The notes under the pieces were generated by a model. It had not been told where the DNA came from. It did no database searches and saw only the letters and a list, made by a program, of their open reading frames with translations. From assembly GCA_002633005.1 (NCBI GenBank), contig NMRA01000368.1, positions 236,166 through 300,165 of the forward strand: a stretch of 64,000 bases of DNA. Direction: 5' to 3'. Source of the DNA: Phoronis australis. Taxonomy: Eukaryota; Phoronida; Phoronidae. How positions within the stretch are numbered: the stretch's first letter is position 1; each line of letters opens with the position of its first letter. A program made the position numbers and the translations under genes. Below are positions 34,548 to 45,490 of this stretch, in pieces.

Positions 34548-37500
34548 GTGAGTTCTTGGAACATTATTTTCTCAAAAAATATCTTGTGTAGTTTTTACTA
34601 CTATTTTCTCAAATAATATCTTGTGTAGTTTTTACTACATGCCCATGGCATTAATCCTAGGTAGAGTTCCGTAACGTCGCTAGTACCATCCTAGAAAAGC
34701 TTGACGGAAGCAATTCAAATTCGTCAAACTCAGCACTGAGATTAGTTAAAACAGTTTGTGAGGAACACTGTGCAGTATACTAATTGTCATTAATCTTCAT
34801 TTAATACTGATTCTTAGGTTAAGGTGATCACTGATAGCATTTACAAGTACAGTGAGAGTAGCCGCAACATCAGCATCGACTTGGATGTACGCAGTGGAAG
34901 ATGTGTTAGTTTTTGCTCAGATGGTGAGTTTAACATTACAACAAAATTAAAATTTCATTTCGCCCTAAGTCTGGCTAAAAATGAAAATCAAATTTGGAAT
35001 GAAATTTAAATTTGCTCTTTTTAAGCTTATAAAGGCACATATAACAATTATTTTATGCTAATTACCTCACCTTAGTACCACCTTATTTCTGAAATGTTTA
35101 AAAATCCGATCACGTTGTGTGATTACTATTGTTGAATTTGTCGTTCGATGTGAATTAAAATAACATTGTTGTTGAGTTTATTATTCTCATGTTTCATTAC
35201 TTCTTCTTTGCAACAGGCTGTTGTATAAGTATAAATATTATAAGTATAATTTCTATTTTATTAATATCTGTTATTATTTTAATCATTGATATTGCCATTT
35301 TATTAATATTATTGAAGTAAAAACCACATGACACTTGAGTTGTTTAAAAATGATTTCTTTTTCATTGTTGCAGAGACTGACATCACGGGAAGAAATGACG
35401 CTGTCGTGCTTCATGCAGGGACAAATGACGTGGCCAAAAGACATCACCCCATGGCGACAGCAAGGGATCACGGCGCATGGATTGCCAAAACCAGGGAAAT
35501 GTTTGATGGACCAATATTTGTGTCCTCTCTTTTACCACGACTGGATGAGTAAGTAGACGAATGTATCAAGTGGTTGTCCTACGAAATAACATCATTTTGT
35601 CACCTTTTTCACTGTTTTTGTGTTCACTTCGATGAAATGTCCCAATACTGTAATGGAAATTTCAGAGTATGAGTACATTATAAACACATCCAGTATCATA
35701 CGTGAACTAGAATCAGAAAAATCCACTATTTAATCCAATTTAATTTGCTCTTTTATCAAACTGTTCGATCATGTTGTTATTCAAAGCAGTCTATTTGTTA
35801 ATACTTGTCATATAAAGTGATTGCCCTCCTGAGACCGTTGGCTAATACAGCATTTATCCATTAATAATATATAATTATTTATTCATTTTACAGCTGACAG
35901 TCAGGTAATTTTATTTGTGACCTTGTTGTGTACTTTTCCTCACTGTGTGCCGTGGCTTTGCCTAAACCCTTGCTTTTCATTAACTTCTCATCGGGTGTGG
36001 GTGCCTGTTGTACATATAACGTGCAATAGCTCAATGCTACGTTCGTTTCACATATTCCTCGCTGAAGCTACTACAATGATATTCATTTTATGCTTCTTTT
36101 GCAGCATGAGCAAGCACTTGTACCTCACCATATTTGTGATGCGTAACTTTTCTTATTGTCTGTGTTTCCTTAATAAGGGGCATTGTGGTAATTTTAAAAA
36201 CTGTCATCATTGTATGGGTTATGTCTTTTTTGTGAGGGTATTGAATGAATTTGTGAATTTATAAATTGATGGTGTTAATCTGCTAGATCTTGTATCCTTA
36301 TCCCATAAACATTATGTGATATTTCTTTACATTTTAAAAGGCAGGCAGCAGAAGCAGACAACTACAATAAGGGGTATCTGTAGCCGCTGATGAGGAGGAT
36401 GCCACTAATGGACAACAAGATTTTCTACGTTGACTACACCACATGTTTTGACAGGCAGCGACTTCGGAGACTTTTGTCAAGGTATGTTTTTGTCAGTCAT
36501 GGGACATTCCATGTAAGTCCTGTCTAGTTTCAGATGTCTTGTAAATGCTTTAAGCTCATCAGTCAAAATAATCATCAAAAGACTCAAACTAGTGCAAGGT
36601 GCAAATAAATCATCACATGCACTCACACCTTCTGTGTTGAGAGGTTTTGGTAAGCATCCTGTCTGCATATTATCTGTTGCTTCCTTGAAACATTGGTTTA
36701 GTAGTGATGTGTCAGCACCAGTTGAATTTTGGACATCTTGGAGTATCAAACCATCCCCATTTTAAATTTACAACACAGTATTCCTTGTCTGTGACCATTT
36801 CAAAATGACTTTATCTTAACTACTTTTCCGGATATTTTTGTTATTTGGTTTCAGAGACGACGGACTTCATCCATCGAGCGAGGGTAACCGGGTCCTTCAT
36901 GAACACTTAAACTCTACTCTCGCTGCAACGTTGGACGACAGATACTTTATATGGACTAAAAGTGACTTTCCTGCACTTTCAGATGAGCAGTGCGTATCTG
37001 TATTTATACTCATTTAAATTTTTGAAATTTCCAAAAAATGCAACTAGAGGTAATGTAGTATTGTGTGTATTTGGTACCTTTTATGATTTTGCTGCATTTA
37101 CTCCTAGTACCGGGCCCTTATGCCAAACAGGTGTTGGTTACCGAGATGCACTGCTGAGACTGCCACCAAAGACTGGTATGTACAGAATTGTGTTTCCAAT
37201 CGTTTAAGCTCGAATTTTTGAGATTATATGTCGAGCTGTGCCTCAATTCAAAATTTGAGAAATAACTCAGAGGTTATTAAGTGTGTTTGAGCGTGCATGT
37301 GTGTGTGCTTGTGCTAGTGTTGGAGTAGGGGTTTGGTAGACACATATATAGCAAAATGAAAATGTTGGGCCTTTATCATGATATTATAGATCCACCTCTA
37401 GATTGCAGCACTGTGTAGCAATTATTTTCACTTCAACATTTATCTATGATTGCGCGTACTGTACATTGCTCTGTGATAAATGTTATCCCAGATACGGCAT

Positions 37501-39017
37501 TGACAGAGGCTCCAGTGCTGTCGGGACGTTACCAACCTTCGAGGTACTTAACACTTATGGCATGCAAGTGGACAACTACTTCGACTTCCAGATACATAAC
37601 CCTTTGTACAAGACTGTAATCTCATGCATGTAGTAGTCAAAGATTTAATGGATTGCTAAGTTCATTCACTACAGATTTACAATTGCAAGCCCTGACTTAG
37701 AGAATTAGTAAGCAAAATATCATAACGTAGTCGCTGGGACATGAAACACTGAATCTGTGATCTTTAGCATGCACAACAAGACGAGAAGACCAGACATACA
37801 ACCAGTGAACAAGGTTGGGAAGGTGCGAAGAAATGGTATGAGGAGAAGGGTCTCAAAGGGAGAGTTTGATGGGCAGCTAGCATCATCCGCTGATTTTCTT
37901 ATTATTATGTCCGATGGACGCTGGATTGGAGTGAGTGTCAGACTTTCAGAAATTATGTGGTTGCTTTTGCTTTATTGAGACTAAAACATGTTCAGTCATA
38001 CATTTTGTTGCAAATATTGTAAGCTTCTGTTACACTGTAAACACTAAAATGATACAGAATTCATTATTTTGTACCAATGCTCATTGTTGCCCCTTTTGCC
38101 TCATATCCTTGATTTTTCAGAATGAAGCAGCATGTCAAGAAGGCAGAGACTTAGCTCAACCAGCGCAACCAGGACGTAATGTGACGGCAGCGACATTCTC
38201 CAAACAACAGACAGCTAAGAAGAGGCCATATACTGACAGACCATCATGCCATATCAGCAGAGAACTCCACGGGAATGATCTCACAGCAATAGTTGCTCAC
38301 ATGAAGTCAACTCACTACGTAAACCTCACTTCAATACAGTATTTTATTTATGTAGGACCTTATTCAAAAATCTATATATTTAGCAATATAACTACTAAAC
38401 TATAGATTACTAGAGTTATGACTATATCAAGTGGGTCAAAAATTCAAAACTTTAGCTTTAATTTTTCAGAAAATATGTTTTGGTCAATGGATATCATGAG
38501 TTGTTAATTGACATGCAGCCACAGTATATCGCGTTTCTTTTTAAAAAGACATTGTGTGCGAAGACCAGACCGAGAGGCTAGTTGCAATGTCATGTATGTC
38601 ATGGCCTGTTGCCGACACATATTGTCGAGTTGTTGGTGAGTTGAATACCACTGATGCATATGTACAGGTTATCTCTATTACGCAAGACAAATCTCTTAAT
38701 CAGGTTTTCTTTTTTGTGACTTTTCAAATGATTGAAATGTATGTTGAAATGCATCAAACTTGATCTTCCTTATACATCCACGCGTGTTTGCGTATGTGTG
38801 GGTGCTATGTGCTGTTATCCTCACCCGTTCAATAACTGCATCACAACTAAACCTAGTCTACATTTCATTTTAAGGAGCAACGAGGTACCTCAGGCTGTTC
38901 ACAGCCAAGAAGCAAGTCCGCTTTTCAGCAGAATCTAGAGTGTACATGACTGGTGGTGGTGGTAGGAGTGATGACACTGGTGATGCTGGTGACAGTGATG
39001 GTGGTAACCTTCGATAA
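34542..39017 (+). CDS. Multi-exon SGNH/GDSL-hydrolase-like gene with one in-frame TAG
   Basis: Predicted exons: 34542-34547, 34818-34923, 35374-35548, 36341-36481, 36855-36989, 37108-37175, 37492-37543, 37768-37930, 38121-38318, 38549-38635, 38875-39017. Phases fit at all junctions except between the last but two and last but one exons, which I could not resolve. SGNH blocks in order: MRVKVITDSIYKYSES (nucleophile Ser in Asp-Ser), VVLHAGTNDV (Gly-x-Asn-Asp), then DDGLHPSSEGN (Asp-x-x-His). The family covers esterases and lipases, and such domains also occur in ORF1 of some non-LTR elements. The tail is basic (VRRNGMRRRVSKG). A TAG at 36381 interrupts the frame of exon 4, so it is either a recent pseudogene or uses a different acceptor. 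It may be part of the same element as the protease ORF that follows. Confidence 0.6.
34563..34640 (+). repeat. 38-bp tandem duplication in SGNH intron 1
   Basis: 'attttctcaaaaaatatctt' followed by 'gtgtagtttttacta' is immediately repeated with two substitutions. It looks recent. Confidence 0.8.
34818..34923 (+). CDS. SGNH gene exon 2, block I
   Basis: The exon runs from 'gattcttag' to donor gtgagt and encodes VKVITDSIYKYSESSRNISI with the Asp-Ser that would hold the nucleophile. It ends in phase 1, matching the next exon. Confidence 0.6.
35374..35548 (+). CDS. SGNH gene exon 3, Gly-Thr-Asn-Asp block
   Basis: The acceptor 'cattgttgcag' and donor gtaagt are strong. The exon encodes RNDAVVLHAGTNDVAKRHHP and later 'FVSSLLPRLDE', the typical block III Asn and the strand before the last catalytic loop. 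The end is phase 2. Confidence 0.7.
36341..36481 (+). pseudogene. SGNH gene exon 4 with in-frame TAG at 36381
   Basis: Following 'acattttaaaag' the frame matching both neighbours reads QAAEADNYNKGYL, then TAG, then PLMRRMPLMDNKIFYVDYTT. The sequence on both sides fits the family, so the stop interrupts real coding sequence. A weak internal acceptor ('ccgctgatgag', exon from about 36395) would remove the stop and keep the frame. Confidence 0.55.
36855..36989 (+). CDS. SGNH gene exon 5, catalytic Asp-His block
   Basis: After 'tttggtttcag' the exon encodes (R)DDGLHPSSEGNRVLHEHL, which has the Asp-Gly-Leu-His-Pro signature of block V. The donor at 36990 (gtgcgt) is moderate. The phase-2 ends match the exons on both sides. 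Confidence 0.65.
37108..37175 (+). CDS. SGNH gene exon 6
   Basis: The exon runs from 'tttactcctag' to donor gtatgt and encodes TGPLCQTGVGYRDALLRLPP. No domain is recognised; the phases (2 in, 1 out) fit. Confidence 0.45.
37492..37543 (+). CDS. SGNH gene exon 7
   Basis: The 52-bp exon between 'tgttatcccag' and gtactt encodes TALTEAPVLSGRYQPS. It keeps the frame open from exon 6 to exon 8 but shows no motif. Confidence 0.4.
37768..37930 (+). CDS. SGNH gene exon 8, basic segment
   Basis: The exon runs from 'gatctttag' to gtgagt, 163 bp. It encodes a basic stretch (MHNKTRRPDIQPVNKVGKVR and RNGMRRRVSKG) followed by 'SSADFLIIMSDGRWIG'. The basic stretch could bind nucleic acid or act as a nuclear localisation signal; that is an inference. 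Confidence 0.5.
38121..38318 (+). CDS. SGNH gene exon 9
   Basis: After 'tgatttttcag' the open frame (NEAACQEGRDLAQPAQPGRN and on) includes CHISRELHGNDLTAIVAHMK. The 3' end is uncertain: the donor gtaaac at 38319 gives phase 0, which does not match the start of the next exon. Confidence 0.45.
38549..38635 (+). CDS. SGNH gene exon 10
   Basis: The exon follows 'tttttaaaaag' and ends at donor gtgagt. It reads IVCEDQTERLVAMSCMSWPV then ADTYCRVV. The phase at its start (1) conflicts with the best donor of the previous exon, so one exon boundary here is wrong or an exon is missing. Confidence 0.4.
38875..39017 (+). CDS. SGNH gene last exon
   Basis: The acceptor is 'catttcattttaag'. With phase 1 the frame gives (G)ATRYLRLFTAKKQVRFSAES and ends GGGGRSDDTGDAGDSDGGNL-R-stop (TAA at 39015). 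The Gly/Asp-rich tail is encoded by a GGTGGT microsatellite-like run. Confidence 0.5.
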
Positions 39018-39039
39018 TTGCTGTGGTAGTAATGCACCT

Positions 39040-40303
39040 ATTAAGTATACTAACAAATCGTATGAAGGTAAATGCATTTGCATTTATGATGATGATGATG
39101 AGGATGGTAGTTCACTTACCCCTTTTCTCAGTAGTATTAGTAAAAGGGAAGCTTTATCTCAAATAGCTTATCCAGTAGTGTTACCCACACACCGAATCAC
39201 AGTATGCAATATAAATCAATTTAAAGAAGTCCAAACATGCAAATTTATGCCACGACAAACTGATATTAACAGCAGTTTTGACCTTTTGAACAAATATCCT
39301 ACAATGAATGAAGTTAAACTAAGATTTGGTACCTTCCACAAACGAGATCTTCAATACTTTGGCAACTTACATAACTGTAAGGTCATTTCACGCAAAGTAA
39401 ATGCAGAAAAGTTGTGGTTTAGGAATGCATACACTATTATCGAGCAGTCAAATAATATGAGGGCTCCAATAAACAGAAAGAACATTGAGACATTTCAACG
39501 CCAATCATTGCAGGGCAAAGACATAGACCAGGTCATGAACCACCCTGACTTAATTGTGGCAGATGCTGTGGACCTGCTTTGTAAATATTGGTTAAATAAA
39601 ATTTGCAGCTTTTTTGAATTTGGATCAGGCTAACACTTTGTGTAGCCTTTTTAATTTCCATTACGATTTGGATGTATTTAAGACCAAAGTACATTACCAG
39701 TGTGGTAGTGACCTTTCCCAAAGTAAGCTTATATTTGTTGTACATGTAGGAATCAACAGTAACAAATCTACCTTTCTAAGTGGTGAGAATGGGGAGGCTG
39801 GTAACCACTGGGCGTTACTTGTATATTCGTTTAGAAATCAAACCTTAATTTATGCAGACACAAATGGATGGGCAATACAAAATGTTCTCTCAGAGAACTT
39901 TAATGTTTTAGTCCAAAGTTTGGGTGGGTCAATTGAGTTAACTCATTATGTACACAGTCCTAATAATACACAAATGCGAAGGAAAAAATCACACATTTGT
40001 TTGCAGACTTGTTCTCATACATATCCTATCCAAACATGTGGAACAGTGTGCGGTGTGGCTGCAACTGTTGGGATGGCACTTGCTGTCTGTAATTTTGACA
40101 TCTTCACTAATTTAGCTTATGGTCAAATGGTCTCCTCACTGCACTATCTCAGAAACATAAGCAGTCATCCTTCGTTTTTGAGATTGGTTTTGATAGACTG
40201 GTTGGTTTCCAAAAAAGTTGACCATGAACAAATTAGGGTAAATGATAATGAAGTAGAGGAGAATCATGGCAATCAAACTTCGGGTCAAAATTATTCTCTA
40301 TAG
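39040..40303 (+). pseudogene. Decayed ORF for a Ulp1/adenain-like cysteine protease
   Basis: An N-terminal part lies in one frame up to about 39615 (ends ADAVDLLCKYWLNKICSFFE) and continues in the next frame from a TTTTTT run at about 39611, so one T seems inserted. The protease core in the second frame has the C48-type triad: His in GEAGNHWALLVYS, Asp in TLIYADTNGW, the oxyanion Gln and nucleophile Cys in YPIQTCGTVCG. In the ORF beginning at 39614 these are residues H65, D82, Q140 and C146. Such proteases process SUMO or, in transposons and DNA viruses, element proteins. The ORF ends at a TAG at 40301, after which the frame stays open, so that stop is probably a mutation. It follows the SGNH gene on the same strand. 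Confidence 0.65.
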
Positions 40304-41814
40304 TCCCATAGTAGTCTTATACTTGAGACGGTAATTGCACAAACACCAGAAACTGCCAGCTCTGACATGTCTAAAATGACACACAATTTCACTTATCGGC
40401 TTACTGAACTTGATAAGGAGACTAGACATTCAAAACCAAATGGTGAACATGAACATCCTGTCGATATGAATCATCTGGCAAACAACACTGCTGAACAGAA
40501 AAAGAGTTGCATTGCAAAAAACAAACTCAAGTTAACAAAAAAACAACTGGCACCAAGTAGCCATAGTATAGGAAATGATGAGTCTGTATTTCCTCAAGTT
40601 AATTCTGACAATGTCAACAGTGACAAATAACAATAATCACAATAATACCATCACCAACAGCAGCCCTGCTCTTACTAAGGACACCATAGATTTTTCTAGT
40701 ATATTACCATTTGTTAATGGAAGGTCAAAAATTTACGGAGATGGTGTTTTTTACAACTCTGTTTAGTCTTAAGGAGTGGTTCCAAAATTCAAAAGAAGTT
40801 TAAAAAGTCAAAGGAATGTTTCCGGACTTTATTAACAGTTGCGAGTGTGCTTATTGGATTCATAACAAGCAAGACCAAAACAGTGCAAAATTGGTAAATA
40901 GAATTGAAAATGTAGATTTTTCTAATATTTCTTCTTTCATTTCCAATAAGACAAAGATTTACAGAGATGGTAATTTTATGCGACTCTTTTTAGTTTTAAA
41001 CAATGGTGCACACCTTTCCAAGAGATTTGCTGGCTCTAATGGTGATACATACAGGACAATACAAAATTTCATCAACAGTAACGACTGCATTGATTGGATT
41101 AATGAAAATCAGCAACAGGTGGAAATAAGAGATGACATTATTGATGCCAGTTTGGTATCAACTTTTATTGCTTCACCGCCGTCACTCTCTTATGATCCAT
41201 AGTCACACTTACCACAGATACATCTAAAATTGTTGCTAAACAATGGCAAAATTTGCAGTCGGTATTTAACTTGCACAAACCAAGGATTGGATGATTGCAG
41301 CAGTGTGCAAAAGATTCAGGACTATGTTAACAGCAGACATTGCCAGTATTGGTTGGCTTCAGCTTCAGCAGAATTTCAAAAAAATAGGTCACTACAGGTT
41401 CGCGTTGGTTCAGATGCACTAAATTACATTGAAGAACTTCCATTTTCTGTGAATCAGGAATTAGTTATTTCAGAGCCACTCTACACGTCTTAGGAGTACC
41501 TCAAAGGGACGTCATGTGTGTCAGTAACCAAGTATCCTAACTGGGGGAAAACAAATAGACTGGACCAAAAATTTATTTATACAGGGAACTCTGTAAACAA
41601 GAACATTATCCATTGGAACTTAACATGCACTTCAAGCACAAATGGATGTAGAAGCAGGTATGGTGAACTTCTTTGTAACATCAGACAGAACATAACAGAT
41701 GATAAATGTCCCATCTGTCACGCTGATTTAAGCAGTAACAAAGTGTGTGGCAACTGCAATAGAAAACATTCTAGCCAGTGTAGTCCAGTCATTCTACGGA
41801 TAACCCGGGAATAA
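40304..41814 (+). pseudogene. Degenerate downstream part of the protease element: repeated domain and Cys-rich ending
   Basis: Beyond the TAG the frame continues as a Lys/Asn-rich segment to 40630. After a frame change three diverged units of about 75 residues appear, marked by 'DFSSILPFVNGRSKIYGDG', 'DFSNISSFISNKTKIYRDG' and 'DASLVSTFI' and each ending near 'FINS-C-YWI' (about 40815-40870, 41060-41120, 41320-41370). The end has a zinc-ribbon-like Cys pattern (TDDKCPICHADL then NKVCGNCNRKH). Stops at 40742, 41200 and 41491 break the frame. I do not know this repeated domain. Confidence 0.5.
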
Positions 41815-41912
41815 TTGCAACAGAAGGTTTTATTGCATAAATCGTATCCTCTCACATCCCTTAGTGTGAGAAAAAAGTCTGCCGGAATCGGAGTGGCGGA
41901 AGTTGGTTTTTC

Positions 41913-42400
41913 AAGATGGCGGAAAAAATGGCCGCCATATTTGCAATGACCATTATAACTCGAGAGTGAAATGTGGTAGAGTAAAAATTCAAAAAGGTTT
42001 ACATATCTTTTGTGGGTCAACAACTCCATTGAAAATAATTTTGCATGGCTGCGGTGACACCGTCCGCCATTTTCCAAGATGGCCGCCAAAACTGCTTCGA
42101 GTTGCACAATTGGCATCAACAAATTAGTGCGTCGTCTTCATTTAAACATAGCCTCATAGGTTTTCTGGGTCGAATAATCCATTGAGACTTATTGCATTTG
42201 GCTCTAATGATAACTTTCGCTATTTTCCAAGATGGCCACCAAATAGTTGCTTGGTGTAATAACTTCAGATTCTAGAAACACGCCACCTTCACAGATTTCA
42301 TATCCTGAGTTTCATAGGTCAACATGTCCATTAAAATTATTTTTTTTGTCGTGCTCTGATTTATACGACTACCATTTTCAAGATTGTTAAACAAATAATA
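41913..42400 (+). repeat. About 155-bp tandem repeats with YY1-like motifs
   Basis: Three full starts and one decayed start: 'aagatggcgg' 41913, 'aagatggccgcc' 42076, 'aagatggccacc' 42229, 'aagattgtt' 42380, all preceded by 'attttc(c)' or 'tttttc'. The units share 'gtttac/catag-tttgggtcaac' and 'ccattgaaaataatt'. AAGATGGCGGC is the YY1 consensus. No coding potential is credible here. Confidence 0.7.
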
Positions 42401-42739
42401 ACTTATTTGGGTGAAAAGCATCAGGTTCGCCTGGACTGAAGGCTCAATGTCTGGAAAATATGTGCTGTATCGAAAATAATTATCTGCAATTAATTTAGTA
42501 ATCTACTATCCACACCAATTAACCGTCTGTGTCACCTCCAGTTAGCTGTAAATATTAGTGAATACAGCAGCAGTTGAGACATGAGAACGGTTTAACAAGG
42601 TCTGTTTAGCAAATTAAACAGTTTATAAGCGCTTGTTCAGCTTCCACTAGGCTTCTGTCTAATGATGTTACATGTGCGTTCGAAGCAGTAATTCTCAGTC
42701 TGTGATCAAAATCTATACACAATCAACAAGTATTTACAC

Positions 42740-45490
42740 AACTAATGTTTTTCAACTGAGAATGAATTGCTGCAGCTTATATGACTGTATTCTCCGCATG
42801 CAACCGAGCACGGCAATCCTAACTTCTTGCGAGTATATCTCTTGGAACTGCGGTTGGTCTTGCACGAGCATCTTGCTACTTTCAACAGGTTCTCTGGTGC
42901 TGTTGGCTGGTCCATCGTCGTGGGAATGAATTTTCCACTTGCCAGCATCCATCCCCAATACAGCGAGTCTAGGCTATTGCCACGGAAACTTGACCACTCT
43001 TTTTCTTGATAATATGTCCCGGCAGAATGGAATTTAGCTACTGAAGAAAGTTGGTGGTAATGACTATTTTGACTGTGGCTAGTCTGACACCTCATCCACA
43101 AATCGCTTGTATCGCAAGCCATCTAAATTTCCAGAGCCAGTACCGCCATAAAGCATAGACAAAACTCTTCCCAGCTTCAAATATGTCTTGCTTCAGCTTC
43201 ATGGGTCTTGTGGGTACTCCAGCGTTTTCGCAGAATTCTCAATCACACAGTTTCTTGAATGGGAGAGCCTTTGCTAATACCGAACAGGCGTAATGTTTTA
43301 TTGCAACCACCTATTGCATGCGCAAATGGCAAAACTGTGCAAGTTTCGGCACCAAGAGACAACTGTAGTTTCTTGATGTCACAGACTCTCCTCTTGAGCA
43401 TTGGAAATTGTTGTGAAGTAGCATGGTAACGCAAAAGAGCCAACAAGTCTGTCAGTGTATCGTCTGCAATAAGGGTAGTTGGACCTTGTGCTGCATTCTC
43501 TACTGATGCTTCTACAATTAAAACCTCTGTATCACCTTGAACTTTTACCACTGTGAAACCAGCATTTCCTAGCAAACTTGACAAAAAGTGAATGAATCAT
43601 TGTTTGTTTTTGCTCTTTGCCAAAAATGTTCCTTCTTTGACTTGATCACCATGTCACCATTGAAGTGAACTTCAGTTCCAACCACCCCACCCAGTCTTCG
43701 AAAATGGGAGTCACCTTTAGTTGATGGTCCATCTCAGTAACCATCAAAAACAACAGTAGGCTGGGTGCTCTTGCTGAAGTAATCCACATAAGGTCTACCA
43801 AACGACTGAAACGTTGCACCTCTAGGCCATGGAATACGGTGATGGAGAGAACCCCCTTCGATGCATGCATAACCGTGTTGTCTGGAAATTGAAATCCTCA
43901 GGTAGTCCCCCACTGGACTAGAGCGCATCAGCTAATATTGCTTTATTTGCACCTGTGGGAAGACCAGATGTATCAAAAAAGAGCCGGGGAACCAACACAC
44001 AGCTCAAACTTCAAAAGGCACGATGAACTTTCACTGTTGTCTTTTGCAGTTGTCAGGATTTGCTGAAATAGCAGTCGTGGATCCACTTCTGCAAAATTAC
44101 TATTACCAACATGAACTGATTGACTTGTCATTGTCACAACCTTGTCTTTCTTTCTGAATGTGAAGTCTTTCACACTTGACTCCTCCATAGTCAAGTGAAT
44201 CGCCTTCCCCACTTCTTTGGCATTTTTGGCATTGACGCGTGTGCCTGAAGTCACACCAGTGGCTATGTTCTGTAGTGTTTCTCTTTAAAATGGGTTTCTG
44301 TTGCGGAGGAATTCAACAAGGCTGAGGATGTCTTTGCCATCCCACGACTGTCTAGCCTGGGTACATTCTTTATGATGCTGGCAGCCACGGTGCACACTGC
44401 GCATCTCCCATTTTGGAACCTTTATTAAACCTCCTGTTGCTTTAATACTTTTCATGAGCGTTTGTTCAATTACAAGATCATATGACAAGCCTGCCCAGAA
44501 TCTGTCACTTTGTCTTAGGGCTTGTAATGGCCGTAGACGTCTGGGCGGGTGCCTTTGAGTTGCTGCATCTGCTGCAAGTGTATGTATGCAGATTTTGCAT
44601 AAGAGTTGTGACCATGCAGCTGCAAAATAAGGCAGCATTTCAAAAATTGCTTTTAGGCGGAACTCCCAATCTGACGTTATTTCTGCTCTTAAGAAATTCA
44701 AAGGATGTCAAGCACCTTCATATACTGTTGTCAAAGACTGGTGATTCGACTTTGCGAGGACAAGTCTGATTTATGTGCTTCGACTTTTATGGATACCTAC
44801 AAGACACTCCGACGAGCATACATCACCGCGCAAACGCCATGCCAGCAATAAGATCTGCAGCTTCAGACCAGCTCTCAAATCATCATCAAGTATATAATTG
44901 GCTTTCGACGAACTATCTTTTCTGTCACTGCGAATTCTGAAGACCTATACTCTGATTCAGTCGTGTTTGAGTTTACCAGTGGCCGTAGTTCAGAAGCCGG
45001 AAGTGAACTCTCGTGAGGGTATTCCACTGTTATCCAAGGTTTAGAATCGGAAGACACTCGCTGTGCATTGCATACCCAAGCGTACATGTATACATCTAGT
45101 TGTGTGATCATTTGGGATGTCTAAAGAATCTGTCTCCATATTCTGACGAGCCAACATTTGTGTACAGACATTGAATTGCTCCACCCCTTGGCACGGAATC
45201 TGTGTGCTCTGTGTTGCTGACATTCTGGACTCCTAGAATTTTTGAAGAACCGGAACTTCTTTCTTCATTGGTTCTGGATTGGCGTAACTTAATCTGTCAA
45301 TATTTGGAAGTGGGATGTTGAATGCCCTGGCTTTTATGATAGCATTCAGTGCTGAGTACCAATATACATGTATGCCCCCTCACTGCTCTGTCCACACTTT
45401 TTCCATTTAACATAAGGATCACACTGTTTGATGCATGCACCGTCTCAAGAACTTCTTGAAGCCCTGTGCCTGACATTACAGTCAAGTGAC
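42740..45490 (-). mobile_element. Dead copy of a widespread invertebrate repeat-encoded protein (reverse strand)
   Basis: Read from 45490 downward the pieces match, in the right order, a protein family very common in cnidarian, lancelet and hemichordate repeats. They are 'GTGLQEVLETVHASNSV' with 'GKSVDRAVRGH' (about 45480-45350), 'MLPYFAAAWSQLL' with 'SDRFWAGLSYDLVIEQTLMK' (about 44650-44440), 'EVDPRLLFQQIL' (about 44070), 'LHHRIPWPRGATFQSFGRPY' with 'PTVVFDGY' (about 43850-43740), 'VQGDTEVLIVEASVE' with 'PFAHAIGGCNKTLRLFGISK' (about 43540-43270), and a final Cys-rich 'RCSCKTNRSSKRYTRKKLGL' with 'CSVACGEYSHISCSN' (about 42870-42770). Frameshifts and stops separate them. The final part of the family has a PIN/nuclease-like look, which is inference. 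Confidence 0.7.

Noticed and set aside
38953-39060. Start of the protease ORF at 38953
   Set aside because: The first part of this ORF (Val/Met-rich) is the other frame of the GGT-rich last SGNH exon; the protease-related sequence starts later.
42752-43009. Forward ORFs at 42.7-43.0 kb
   Set aside because: They lie opposite the Cys-rich ending of the reverse-strand element, which is the supported reading.
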